A program made the translations under genes and the position numbers. The notes under the pieces were generated by a model. The model did no database searches. It was not told the origin of the DNA and saw only the letters and a list, made by a program, of their open reading frames with translations. A DNA stretch of 64,000 nt from Streptomyces echinoruber (GTDB lineage Bacteria; Actinomycetota; Actinomycetes; Streptomycetales; Streptomycetaceae). The stretch lies in NCBI RefSeq assembly GCF_014651135.1, contig NZ_BMWH01000025.1, positions 1 through 64,000 on the forward strand. Reading direction: 5' to 3'. Every line of letters starts with the position of its first letter. The stretch's first letter is position 1. Below, in pieces: positions 8,293 through 16,668 of this stretch.

Positions 8293-10629
8293 ATGACCTA
8301 CCGCGATGTCGCCACCAAGCAGGTGCTGACCTGGTGCTTCGTGGCCGTCGGCGCCCGTGCGCCGGTGGCCGCGGCCCCGCTGGCCCTGGTGTTCCTGGTC
8401 CGGGAGCGCCCCGGTGGTTACTCCCTGGCCGCGGTCCTCGCCGCCGCCTACGTGATCGGTGAGATCGCCGGCGCCCCGGTGCTGGGCGTGCGGCTGCGCC
8501 CGGACCGGGCCCGTCCCCGGATGGCCGCGGGCCTCGCGGCCGGAGCCGCCGGTTTCACGGGCCTGGGCGCGCTGCCCGGCGCCCACCCGGTGGTCCTGGC
8601 CGCGTGCGCCTTCCTCGCCGGGGCGGCCCCCTCCGCCGTACCCGGCGGGTTGCGCGCCCTGCTGACCAGCCTGGTCCCGCGGCGTGCCACGGCGCAGGCC
8701 CTGTCCACCGAGTCGGTGCTCACCTCCGCGATATGGGCCGTCGCGCCGGCCGCCGTCACTGGCCTGGCACTCGGTCTCGCTCCCGGCGCGCCCCTGCTGC
8801 TGGCGGCCGCGCTGATGGCGGCGTCGGCCGCCGGTCTGTGGCTGCTGCCCGCCGGCTGGGACCGGCCGGACGGCGACCGCGGCGGCACCTCGGTGCCGCG
8901 CCTGCTGGCCGGCGCCTGGCCGGTGTACGTGACGGGGGCGGCGAGCCTGTCCCTGCTGGCCCTGGCCGAGCTGGTGCTGCCCGCCCTGCTGGAGTGGCGC
9001 GGCACCGGTGTCGGCTGGTCCGGCCCCCTGCTGGCCGGGATGTCGGCCGGATCGGGGGTGGGCGCGTTCCTGTGCGGGCTGCGCACCTGGCCGGGGCGGC
9101 TGCACACCCGTGGTGCGGTACTCATGGCCGCCATGTCGGCCTGCGTGACGCTGGTCGCCCTGGTGCCGGCCGCGGCGGGCGTCGCGGCGGCGCTCGTGGC
9201 CGCGGGCATGCTGCAGGGCGCCGTGATGCTCACCCGCAACCTCGCCCTGCGGGAGGCCCTGCCGCCGGGTGACCTGGCCGCCGGCTACTCGGTGATGTAC
9301 GCCGCCGTCGGCGTCGGCTACGCCGCCACCGGCTCCCTCGCCGGCGCCCTGCTGGAGGTCGCCACCCCGTCGGTGGCGATCCTGGCCGGTGTGGCCCTCA
9401 CGCTGGCCCTGACCGTCCTCGGCTGGTGGGGCGAGGCAGGGCGCACCCGCCGCGCGGCGGTCGCAGCACCGGCCGAGGCGAACCAGATTGGCGACCTATC
9501 AAGTGATGGATCGTCAACTACCTTGCCAGAAACCGGTGGTGGCTTGGTCGCCGGACCGGACGTCGCCTCCTGTGCGGCGGAAGGTGCGCCGATACGCGGT
9601 GGGGGTGACGCCGAGGACGTTCTGCAGGTGCTGCCGCATCGACTGGGCCGTGCCGAAACCCGCGTCGCGTGCGATCCGGTCGACGGACAGGTCGGTGGAC
9701 TCCAGCAGGTGCCGTGCCCGCTCCACCCGCTGCTGGGTGAGCCACTGGCCGGGGCTCATGCCGACCTCCTCGCGGAAGCGCCGGGTGAAGGTGCGCACCG
9801 ACATCGACTCCTGCGCGGCCATGTCGCGCAGCCGGATCGGCTCGTGCAGCCGGCCCAGCGCCCAGGCGCGGGCGGTGCGCGTGGTGGCGAGCTGCGGGTC
9901 GGGCACGGGACGGTCGATGTACTGCGCCTGCCCGCCGTCGCGGTGGGGCGGCACGACGGTACGGCGGGCCACCTCGTTGGCGACCGCGGCCCCGTGGTCG
10001 CGGCGGACCATGTGCAGGCACAGGTCGATGCCGGCCGCCACGCCCGCGGAGGTCAGCACGTCCCCGTCGTCGACGAACAGGACGTTGGCGTCGACCTTGA
10101 CCCGCGGGAACATGCGCTGCAGGCGCTCGGCCTCGGCCCAGTGCGTGGTGGCGGGCCGGCCGTCCAGGAGACCGGCGGCGGCCAGCACGAACACGCCGGT
10201 GCAGATGGAGGCGAGCCGGGTGCCGGGGCGGATGCGGGCCAGCGCGGCGGCCAGCTCGTCGGTCAGCACGCCCGTGCGGTGCACGGGACCGAGGTCGTGC
10301 GACGCCGGGACGACCACCGTGTCGGCGGTGGCCAGGACCTCGGGGCCGTGGTCGACGAGCACGGCGAAGTCGGCGTCGGTGCGCACCGGGCCGGGTGGGC
10401 GCACGGAGCACGTGACGACCTCGTACAGGGGCCGCCCCCGCGCGTCCCGGGCGCGGCCGAAGATGCGGTGGGGGATGCCGAGTTCAAAGGGGAGCAGGCC
10501 GTCCAGGGTGAGGACGACGACGCGGTGCGGCCGGGCGGCGGGCTGACGGGCCATGGCCCGATCCTAGCGAACGCTGTCCTTCGGGCCACTCGAAGAAAGC
10601 ACGCCGGTGCCGCAGGCTCGGGGACGTGA
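8293..10629 (+). CDS. MFS transporter; open frame reads on past the conserved part, antisense to the GlxA gene
   Basis: Residues 1 to about 395 form a 12-helix major facilitator protein, an efflux-type permease (Ala/Leu/Val-rich helices; conserved loop between helices 2 and 3 near VLGVRLRPDRARPR). The conserved part ends around 9470 with a short basic tail, but no in-frame stop occurs until 10629, so the formal product is 778 residues and its last 380 residues are the antisense reading of the GlxA/AraC gene. That tail has no sensible composition. Either the stop was lost (in another frame a TGA lies at 9504-9506, so a small indel could explain it) or the sequence has an error. The start at 8293 is clear. 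Substrate is unknown. Confidence 0.6.
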   Translation: MTYRDVATKQVLTWCFVAVGARAPVAAAPLALVFLVRERPGGYSLAAVLAAAYVIGEIAGAPVLGVRLRPDRARPRMAAGLAAGAAGFTGLGALPGAHPVVLAACAFLAGAAPSAVPGGLRALLTSLVPRRATAQALSTESVLTSAIWAVAPAAVTGLALGLAPGAPLLLAAALMAASAAGLWLLPAGWDRPDGDRGGTSVPRLLAGAWPVYVTGAASLSLLALAELVLPALLEWRGTGVGWSGPLLAGMSAGSGVGAFLCGLRTWPGRLHTRGAVLMAAMSACVTLVALVPAAAGVAAALVAAGMLQGAVMLTRNLALREALPPGDLAAGYSVMYAAVGVGYAATGSLAGALLEVATPSVAILAGVALTLALTVLGWWGEAGRTRRAAVAAPAEANQIGDLSSDGSSTTLPETGGGLVAGPDVASCAAEGAPIRGGGDAEDVLQVLPHRLGRAETRVACDPVDGQVGGLQQVPCPLHPLLGEPLAGAHADLLAEAPGEGAHRHRLLRGHVAQPDRLVQPAQRPGAGGARGGELRVGHGTVDVLRLPAVAVGRHDGTAGHLVGDRGPVVAADHVQAQVDAGRHARGGQHVPVVDEQDVGVDLDPREHALQALGLGPVRGGGPAVQETGGGQHEHAGADGGEPGAGADAGQRGGQLVGQHARAVHGTEVVRRRDDHRVGGGQDLGAVVDEHGEVGVGAHRAGWAHGARDDLVQGPPPRVPGAAEDAVGDAEFKGEQAVQGEDDDAVRPGGGLTGHGPILANAVLRATRRKHAGAAGSGT
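9514..10554 (-). CDS. GlxA-family AraC-type transcription regulator with DJ-1/PfpI domain
   Basis: A 346-residue regulator with an N-terminal DJ-1/PfpI-like glutamine-amidotransferase fold (about 8-175; nucleophile-elbow segment ASICTGVFVLAAAGLLDGR) and a C-terminal AraC DNA-binding domain of two helix-turn-helices (about 235-325; VRTFTRRFREEVGMSPGQWL is the second-helix signature). The ATG at 10554 is divergent from the MFS gene at 10626 with only 71 bases between, so that transporter is the likely target. Its 3' end lies inside the run-on of the other MFS frame on the opposite strand. Confidence 0.9.
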   Translation of the reverse strand: MARQPAARPHRVVVLTLDGLLPFELGIPHRIFGRARDARGRPLYEVVTCSVRPPGPVRTDADFAVLVDHGPEVLATADTVVVPASHDLGPVHRTGVLTDELAAALARIRPGTRLASICTGVFVLAAAGLLDGRPATTHWAEAERLQRMFPRVKVDANVLFVDDGDVLTSAGVAAGIDLCLHMVRRDHGAAVANEVARRTVVPPHRDGGQAQYIDRPVPDPQLATTRTARAWALGRLHEPIRLRDMAAQESMSVRTFTRRFREEVGMSPGQWLTQQRVERARHLLESTDLSVDRIARDAGFGTAQSMRQHLQNVLGVTPTAYRRTFRRTGGDVRSGDQATTGFWQGS

Positions 10630-11996
10630 CGCAGACGACCGACACCGCAGCAACAGCAGGAGCGCGGGCAGGAGCAGCCCGAGACCTCCGGCCCGCCCGC
10701 CGTCCCCGCGTGCACTGGGCGTGGTTCGCCGCCGCCGTCACGTTCGTGACGATCACCGGCGCGGCCGCGTTCCGGTCGCTGCCGGGCCTCCTGATCGACC
10801 CGCTGCACCAGGAGTTCGGCTGGTCGCGCGGCACGATCGGCGCGGCGGTCTCCGTCAACCTGGCGCTGTACGGGCTGACGGCGCCGTTCGCGGCGGCGCT
10901 GATGGACCGGTTCGGCATCCGCCGCGTGGTGGCGGCCGCGCTGACCGTGATCGCGCTGGGCTCGGGCCTGACGGTGTGGATGACGCGGGCCTGGCAGCTG
11001 TGGCTGTGCTGGGGCCTGCTGGTGGGCCTGGGCACCGGCTCGATGGCGCTGGCGTTCGCCGCGACGGTCACCAACCGCTGGTTCGTCCGGCGCCGTGGCC
11101 TGGTCAGCGGCATCCTCACCGCCGCCTCCGCCTCCGGCCAGCTGATCTTCCTGCCGGTCCTGTCCTGGACGGTCGAGCACCACGGCTGGCGCCCGGCCGC
11201 CGTCACGGTGGCCCTCGCCGCCCTCGCGGTCGTCCCGCTGGTCTGGCTGCTGCTGCGCGACCACCCGGCCGACGTGGGCCTGAAGCCGTACGGCGCCGAG
11301 GAGTTCGTCCCGAAGCCGCAGCCGGTCCCGGGCGCCGCCCGCCGCAGCCTGGCCGTGCTGGCCTCCGCCGCGCTCCCCCGCTCCCGGTCTCGCGCGGGCG
11401 GGGGGACCTCCGCCGGCCCGTTCTGGTTGCTGGCCGGCACGTTCGCGATCTGCGGCGCCTCCACCAACGGCCTGATCCAGACCCACTTCGTGCCCGCCGC
11501 CCACGACCACGGCATGCCCGTCACCGCCGCCGCCTCCCTGCTCGCGGTGATCGGGGTGTTCGACGTGGCCGGGACGGTGGCCTCCGGCTGGTTCACCGAC
11601 CGCTTCGAACCGCGCCGCCTGCTCGCCGTCTACTACGCCCTGCGCGGCGTCTCGCTGCTCTTCCTGCCCCTGCTGCTGGCGTCGGCCGTCCACCCGCCGA
11701 TGATCTTCTTCATCGTCTTCTACGGCCTCGACTGGGTCGCCACCGTCCCGCCCACCCTCGCCCTGTGCCGCGAGCACTACGGCGAGGACAGCGCCATCGT
11801 CTTCGGCTGGGTGCTCGCCTCCCACCAGGTCGGCGCCGCCCTCGTCGCCTACCTCGGCGGTCTGGCCCGCGACGTCTTCGGCAGCTACGACACCGTCTGG
11901 TACGCCTCCGGCGCCCTGTGTGCGGCGGCGGCCCTGATGGCCCTGGTGATCCGGCGGCGGCCGGCGGCGCTCACGGAGGGGGCCGCCGCCGCGTGA
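10626..11996 (+). CDS. MFS transporter, monocarboxylate/oxalate-formate-like
   Basis: A 456-residue permease with 12 predicted helices. The loop after helix 2 is ALMDRFGIRRVV, and the NRWFVRRRGLVSGI element resembles the MCT/OFA branch of the superfamily. The GTG start at 10626 is divergent from the GlxA regulator, which probably controls it. The central cytoplasmic loop contains an unusual Pro-Arg-Ser-Arg-Ser-Arg insertion (about residues 250-262) encoded by a palindromic element. Substrate unknown; export or uptake of a small carboxylate is an inference from family. Confidence 0.85.
   Translation: MTQTTDTAATAGARAGAARDLRPARRPRVHWAWFAAAVTFVTITGAAAFRSLPGLLIDPLHQEFGWSRGTIGAAVSVNLALYGLTAPFAAALMDRFGIRRVVAAALTVIALGSGLTVWMTRAWQLWLCWGLLVGLGTGSMALAFAATVTNRWFVRRRGLVSGILTAASASGQLIFLPVLSWTVEHHGWRPAAVTVALAALAVVPLVWLLLRDHPADVGLKPYGAEEFVPKPQPVPGAARRSLAVLASAALPRSRSRAGGGTSAGPFWLLAGTFAICGASTNGLIQTHFVPAAHDHGMPVTAAASLLAVIGVFDVAGTVASGWFTDRFEPRRLLAVYYALRGVSLLFLPLLLASAVHPPMIFFIVFYGLDWVATVPPTLALCREHYGEDSAIVFGWVLASHQVGAALVAYLGGLARDVFGSYDTVWYASGALCAAAALMALVIRRRPAALTEGAAAA
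11372..11407. repeat. Streptomyces-type C/G hairpin element inside the MFS gene
   Basis: GCTCCCCCGCTC on the left and GGGCGGGGGGAC on the right form an imperfect stem around CCGGTCTCGCGC. I recall this shape (CTCCCCC...GGGGGGAC) as a dispersed palindromic repeat of Streptomyces chromosomes, usually intergenic. Here it is in frame in the central cytoplasmic loop. Confidence 0.55.
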
Positions 11997-12020
11997 CGCC
12001 GGGCGCGGGCGCGGCCCGGC

Positions 12021-13271
12021 TCACACCACGAGCCGCGACACGTTCAGCTCCCGGCTGTCCGCCACCGCCCGGGCGATCCGCCGGGCGTCGCGCGCCAGTT
12101 CCCGCAGCATGCCGCTGATGGGGTTGGTGAAGCCGGTGAAGTACAGCCCGGGCGCGTTGTGGGGGCTGCGGCCGCCGTGGACGACGGGGCGGCCGCGGGG
12201 GTCGAGGACGCCGAGGTGGCCGACGAGGGGTTCCAGGCCGGGGGCGTAGCCGGTGGCGGCGATGACGGCGTCCGGTTCCAGGCGGGTGCCGTCGGCGAGG
12301 ACGACCTTGCGGTCCTCGAAGCGTTCCACCGCGGCCACGATCTCGACGCGGCCGCCGCGCACGGCGTCGATCAGGCCGACGTCCTGGACGGGGATCGCCC
12401 CCTGCCGGACCCGGGAGTACAGGCCGGTGTCCGGGCGGGGCAGGCCGTGCGCCGAGAGGTCGGGCACGGAGAGCCGGGCCAGCGGCCGGGCCAGCCGGTC
12501 CACCAGGGGCACCGGCAGGCGCCGTACCAGGACGCCCGTGTACTGGGCGGCCCAGCCGGCGGTGGAGCGGCGCACGATGTGCGGGACGGTGCGCACCGCG
12601 AGCCGCACCCGCGAGGCCCCGCCCTCCACGAGGTCGACGGCGATCTCGGCGCCGGTGTTGCCGATGCCGACGACGAGGACGTCGCGGCCGGCGTAGGGGC
12701 GGGCGTTGCGGTAGGCGGAGGCGTGCAGCAGCTCGCCGGGGTAGGTGTCGCGGCCGGGCCAGTCGGGCAGGCGGGGGGTGTGGTTGTGGCCGGTGGCGAC
12801 GACGACCGCGCCGCCGGTCAGCCGCCGGCCGCCGGTGGCGTGCAGCAGCCAGCCGGTGCCGTCCGGGGCCGGATCGATGCGGGAGACCTCGACGCCGGTG
12901 ACGATCTCCAGGGCGTGGTGCTCGGCGTACTTCTCCAGGTAGCGCACCAGGTCGTCGCGGGCGACCCAGCGGCCGAAGCGGCGCGGGATGGGCAGCCCGG
13001 GCAGGTGGGACAGGCGCCGGGTGGTGTGCAGGTGCAGCCGGTCGTAGTGGCCGCGCCAGGACGCGCCGATCCGGTCGGACCGCTCCAGGACGACGGCGCG
13101 GACGCCCCGCGCGCGCAGCGCGTACGCGGCGGCCAGACCGCCCGGGCCGCCGCCGACGACGTACACGGGGCGGTCCGCGGAGGCGGCGGGCGCGGTGGGT
13201 GTGGTGGGTGCGGCGGGCGTGGCGGGTGCGGCGGGGTGTGCGGAGACGGGGGACCCTTGGGAGTCGGCCAT
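12021..13271 (-). CDS. Flavin-containing monooxygenase (FMO/BVMO-like)
   Basis: A 416-residue FAD- and NADPH-dependent monooxygenase. The FAD fingerprint is VVGGGPGGLAAAYAL near residue 38 and the NADPH fingerprint VVGIGNTGAEIAVDL near residue 196. Between them lies a segment like the FMO/BVMO identifying motif (YPGELLHASAYRN, His and Tyr at the expected spacing). A late ATGY motif (AATGYAPGL) is also present. The ATG at 13271 is chosen; the first 35 residues are an Ala-Pro-Thr-rich linker, probably disordered and repeat-derived. It may oxidise N- or S-containing metabolites or ketones; no pathway genes lie beside it. Convergent with the MFS gene at 10626. Confidence 0.88.
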   Translation of the reverse strand: MADSQGSPVSAHPAAPATPAAPTTPTAPAASADRPVYVVGGGPGGLAAAYALRARGVRAVVLERSDRIGASWRGHYDRLHLHTTRRLSHLPGLPIPRRFGRWVARDDLVRYLEKYAEHHALEIVTGVEVSRIDPAPDGTGWLLHATGGRRLTGGAVVVATGHNHTPRLPDWPGRDTYPGELLHASAYRNARPYAGRDVLVVGIGNTGAEIAVDLVEGGASRVRLAVRTVPHIVRRSTAGWAAQYTGVLVRRLPVPLVDRLARPLARLSVPDLSAHGLPRPDTGLYSRVRQGAIPVQDVGLIDAVRGGRVEIVAAVERFEDRKVVLADGTRLEPDAVIAATGYAPGLEPLVGHLGVLDPRGRPVVHGGRSPHNAPGLYFTGFTNPISGMLRELARDARRIARAVADSRELNVSRLVV

Positions 13272-13436
13272 GAGCGCGAGCGTAACCACGTCACCGCTTG
13301 ATGGGTCTCGGTCAAGACGGAAATCGATTGCGGATCGGTCACGGAACGGGACGGCGACCGGAGCGGGGCCGCGAGGCGCGGGGCCGCGTCCGGCACAGGA
13401 CGGCGACCGGAGCCGGCCGGGACTGCCGTGGAAGCC

Positions 13437-13532
13437 GGGGCCGCTCGGGACCGGGGCCGCTCGGGACCGGGGCCGCTCGGGACCGGGGCCGCTCGGGACC
13501 GGGGCCGCTCGGGACCGGGGCCGCCCGGAGCC
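13437..13532. repeat. 16-bp tandem array GGGGCCGCTCGGGACC
   Basis: Five exact copies (13437-13516) plus one degenerate copy. The array lies in the 785-base gap between the divergent monooxygenase and acetyltransferase genes. Since 16 is not a multiple of three it is unlikely to be coding. I see no gene in 13272-14055; a weaker copy of GGGCGGCAGGACACGAG is repeated near 13745. Confidence 0.95.
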
Positions 13533-14055
13533 GGGACCACCGCGGATGGCCGCGACGCAGGACCCGGTGTGAGACCCGGCGTCGCAGAGCAGGCGGGAGC
13601 GGACGGGGCGGATGGGGACGGGCGAAGGCGGCGGGTGTGACGGCCGGTCACCTCGGCGATCCGGGCGACGAGGCCGCCGGGACCGGTGCGGGCGCCGTGG
13701 CCCGCGCCCGGTGGTGGAGGCGCTCCGCGCGGGCGCACGGGAACGGGGCGGCAGGACACGAGGGCGGGGCGGCAGGGCACGAGGGCGGCGGGACGGCGTT
13801 CCGCCCTGTGGTGCGGGGGAGCAAGGTGGGGGAATCCGCAGGCCGGGAGCGGTGGCTCCGCCCGGCCGGGTACGCAACCCGCCTCACCTGGAGGCTTCGT
13901 GGGCGCCCGCCTCGAAGGAGGTCGCCACGGCCCTCGTACCGGAACGCGCAGGGCTTGATCCCCTGCCCCACGCCGTGGGACACGACCGCGGGTGGGAGGA
14001 GACGGGCCGAAACGGGTGGGGCCACCGTGCCGCACGGCGGTGTTTGAATGACGGA

Positions 14056-14664
14056 ATGACCACCGACCTGTCCACGCGCGAGCCTCTCTCTCTGGCCTGC
14101 ATACGCGGCGACGGCCTGTGCCTGCTGCCCTGGGACCCGGAGTCGGACGCCGACGCCGAGGCGTGGCTGCGGGGCCACGGCGACCCGGAGTTCCGCCGCT
14201 GGAACACGCCGGTGCTGAGGGTGAGCGACCTCGACACCGCCCGCGCCTCGCTGCGCGCCCGGACGGAGCAGGCGGCGCAGGGCACGGCCGCCGCGTTCCG
14301 GATCACCGACGCCGAGAGCGGGGCCGTCCTCGGGCACATCGGCGTCAACGACATCGACCCCTTCCTGAAGGTCGCCCGCGTCGGCTACTGGGTGCTCCCG
14401 GAGGCCCGGGGCCGCCGGGTCGCCACCCGCGCCCTCGGCGCCGTGGCCCGCTGGTCCTTCACCGAGCTCGGCCTGCACCGCCTGGAGCTCGGGCACGCCG
14501 TCGGCCACGAGGCCTCCTGCCGGGTCGCCGAGCGCTGCGGCTTCCGCTACGAGGGCACGATGCGCGGGGCGATGTTCGAGGCCGGCCGCCACGACGCCTT
14601 CCGCGACGCCCACCTGCACGCGCGGATCGCCACCGACGCCGAGCCCGGGGACGGGGCCCGGTGA
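14056..14664 (+). CDS. GNAT N-acetyltransferase, RimJ/RimL type
   Basis: A 202-residue GNAT of the ribosomal-protein / spermidine branch. The acetyl-CoA loop region is the ARVGYWVLPEARGRRVATRA stretch, and the C-terminal beta-strand pair has the HEASCRVAERCGFRYEGTMR signature. The ATG at 14056 is within a dense start region (ACGGAATGACC), with an in-frame upstream ATG lacking. Its last four bases overlap the GTGA start of the next acetyltransferase, so the two form an operon. Substrate unknown. Confidence 0.85.
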   Translation: MTTDLSTREPLSLACIRGDGLCLLPWDPESDADAEAWLRGHGDPEFRRWNTPVLRVSDLDTARASLRARTEQAAQGTAAAFRITDAESGAVLGHIGVNDIDPFLKVARVGYWVLPEARGRRVATRALGAVARWSFTELGLHRLELGHAVGHEASCRVAERCGFRYEGTMRGAMFEAGRHDAFRDAHLHARIATDAEPGDGAR

Positions 14665-15650
14665 CCGCCCCGACGGGACACGGCTGGCGGTTCAGCCGGG
14701 ACGTGCGCGCCCTGCCGCCCGCGGCCGACGCCTTCCTGCGGTCGCGGCCGGCCCGGCACACCGTGCAGCTCGCGGCGCTGGAGGAGGGACGCGGCCGCAC
14801 GGACCCGGACGCCGGGGCCTACGTCGCCTGGTACGCCGGGGACGACGGCGCCGTGCACGCCACCGCCCTGCGCACCTCCCCCTGGCCGCTCGACCTCACC
14901 GCGGTCGGCCCCGAGGCGGCCGACGCGCTCGCCGGGCTGCTCGCCGACGAGGGCGCGGCCGTCCCCGGCGTCGGCGCGCCGGCGGCCACCGCCGCGGCCT
15001 TCGCCGCCGCCTGGCAGCGCCGCACCGGGGCGGCCGCCCGGCTCACCGTGCGGCAGCGGCTGTACCGGCTGGAGGCCCTGCGCCCGCCCCGCCCCGCGCC
15101 GCCCGGACGGGCCCGGCCCGCGCAGGCCGGCGACGCGGAACTGGTGGCGCGGTGGGGCGCGGAGTTCGCCGCGGAGACGAGCGCGGAGAGCGCCACGAAG
15201 AGCGCCACGGAGACCGGCACGGAGACCGGCACGGAGACCGGCACGGAGACCGCAGTGGAAACCGGCACAGAGACCGATACAGAGGCCGCTGTGGAAACCG
15301 CCGAGGAGACCGCCGAGGCCGCGCAGGAGCGGGTGCGCCGGGCCCGGCGGCAGATCGAGCGCGGCCACGTCACCCTCTGGCAGACCCCGGACGGCACCCC
15401 GGCCGCCATGGCCTCCCTGTCCGCGAAGGCCGCCGGCCAGGTCCGGGTGCGGGGCGTGTACACCCCGCCGCCCCTGCGCCGCCGTGGTTACGCCGGCGCC
15501 GTCACCGCCGCGGTGAGCCGCGCCGCGCTGGAGGCGGGGGCCGAGGAGGTCGTCCTCTTCGCCGACCTCGCCAACCCGACCACCAACGCGCTGTACCAGC
15601 GGATCGGCTACCGGCCCGTGGACGACTTCGCGGTGTACGAGTTCCGGTGA
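14661..15650 (+). CDS. GNAT N-acetyltransferase with a Glu-Thr repeat insertion
   Basis: A 329-residue protein whose C-terminal 100 residues are a GNAT domain (QVRVRGVYTPPPLRRRGYAG is the acetyl-CoA pyrophosphate loop; NPTTNALYQRIGYRPVDDF the end). The N-terminal half is a degenerate GNAT-like or ligand-binding domain, as in the DUF4081 type. Between the two halves is an insertion of about 45 residues made of Glu-Thr-Gly-Thr repeats from a 12-bp array. GTG at 14661 overlaps the upstream stop. The repeat probably forms a flexible acidic linker. Confidence 0.82.
   Translation: MTAPTGHGWRFSRDVRALPPAADAFLRSRPARHTVQLAALEEGRGRTDPDAGAYVAWYAGDDGAVHATALRTSPWPLDLTAVGPEAADALAGLLADEGAAVPGVGAPAATAAAFAAAWQRRTGAAARLTVRQRLYRLEALRPPRPAPPGRARPAQAGDAELVARWGAEFAAETSAESATKSATETGTETGTETGTETAVETGTETDTEAAVETAEETAEAAQERVRRARRQIERGHVTLWQTPDGTPAAMASLSAKAAGQVRVRGVYTPPPLRRRGYAGAVTAAVSRAALEAGAEEVVLFADLANPTTNALYQRIGYRPVDDFAVYEFR
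15208..15279. repeat. 12-bp tandem array GAGACCGGCACG
   Basis: Three exact copies followed by three diverged ones, all in frame in the second acetyltransferase gene, encoding Glu-Thr-Gly-Thr. Confidence 0.9.
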
Positions 15651-15738
15651 CCTCGGGGTGCGGGTCGCCGCGCCGCCCGGAGTGCGGGGACCCGCGCCGC
15701 CCGAGAGCCGCACCGCCCGGTGTCCGCGCGCCGGCGCG

Positions 15739-16413
15739 TCACGGCCACAGCAGTCCCTTCTCCCACTCCCGGCCCGCCTCCCCGGTCCGCCGGTACACCA
15801 GCCGCACGTGCCGCCGCTGCGGCTCCCCCTGGAAGAACTCCACCTCCTCGGGCCGCAGGTGGTACAGGGTCCAGGTCGGGACGGGCGCGTCCGGGTCGCG
15901 GCGGGCCTGCTCCCAGGCCCGCTCGGAGGCCCGGACGAGGTCGTCGAGACGGGCGAGGTCCTCGCTCTGACGGCCGGTGAGGGCGGCGGCGAGGGCGCCG
16001 GTGGAACGGGCGTGCAGGTCGGCCTGGGACTCCTGTGACGGGGCCTGGACGACCGGGCCGCGCAGCCGGACCTGGCGGCCCAGCACCGGCCAGTAGAAGG
16101 CGAGGGCGGCGTACGGGCGGGCGGCGAGGTGGCGGCCCTTGCGGCTGGTGCGGTGCGTGGCGAAGGACCAGCCGTGCGCGTCGGCGCCGTGCAGCATCAC
16201 GATCCGCACGTCCGGCAGGCCGTCCGCGTCGGCGGTGGCCAGGGACACGGTGTGCGGCTCCGGCTGCCCGGCCGCCACGGCCGCGGCGAACCACTCCGCG
16301 AACAGGGGCAGCGGTTCGGCGGGCGCGGTGGCCGGGTCGAAGGGTGCGAGGCGGGTGACCTCGGGGTCCCACACCCGCAGGGAGCGCAGCAGTTCGTGCA
16401 GATCCGTCGGCAT
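15739..16413 (-). CDS. Pyridoxamine 5'-phosphate oxidase-family flavoprotein
   Basis: A 224-residue FMN protein. The FMN-binding core is DVRIVMLHGADAHGWSFATH, then SRKGRHLAARPYAAL, a good match for the PdxH / PNPOx split barrel, and the C-terminal dimerisation segment has a Trp-Thr-Leu-Tyr plus EEVEFFQG. The middle part (residues 125-150) differs from housekeeping PdxH, so it could be a PhzG-like or stand-alone PNPOx rather than the vitamin B6 enzyme. The ATG at 16413 gives a family-typical length; the frame extends to 16512 through the hairpin and is rejected there. Confidence 0.82.
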   Translation of the reverse strand: MPTDLHELLRSLRVWDPEVTRLAPFDPATAPAEPLPLFAEWFAAAVAAGQPEPHTVSLATADADGLPDVRIVMLHGADAHGWSFATHRTSRKGRHLAARPYAALAFYWPVLGRQVRLRGPVVQAPSQESQADLHARSTGALAAALTGRQSEDLARLDDLVRASERAWEQARRDPDAPVPTWTLYHLRPEEVEFFQGEPQRRHVRLVYRRTGEAGREWEKGLLWP

Positions 16414-16484
16414 GGCTCGATTGTCGGTCGTCGTTCGCTGGTGGTCGTTCGCCGGGGCATCCGTGGCCGTGGCCGTAAAGGCGG

Positions 16485-16518
16485 CAGGCGGTGGTCCACG
16501 CGGGTGGACCACCGCCTG
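16485..16518. terminator. Perfect 15-bp inverted repeat
   Basis: Arms 16485-16499 and 16504-16518 are exact complements (CAGGCGGTGGTCCAC) with a GCGG loop. It lies 150 bases past the TetR stop and 70 bases upstream of the PNPOx start, both minus strand, so it may end TetR transcription or serve as an operator. Confidence 0.65.
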
Positions 16519-16612
16519 CGAGACAGGACGTGGGTCGGGAAAGACCCGGAGTGACGGGACGGAGGGGAGGGACAGGACAAGAGAGGAAAAGGTCTCCGGG
16601 AAGGGGCCGGAG

Positions 16613-16666
16613 AACCGCGAGGACCGCGAGGACCGCGAGGACCGCGAGGACCGCGAGGACCGCGAG
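16613..16666. repeat. 9-bp tandem array GACCGCGAG
   Basis: Five exact copies plus one variant, ending three bases from the TetR stop codon (16669-16671). It forms the start of the 3' untranslated region. Confidence 0.95.
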
Positions 16667-16668
16667 GA

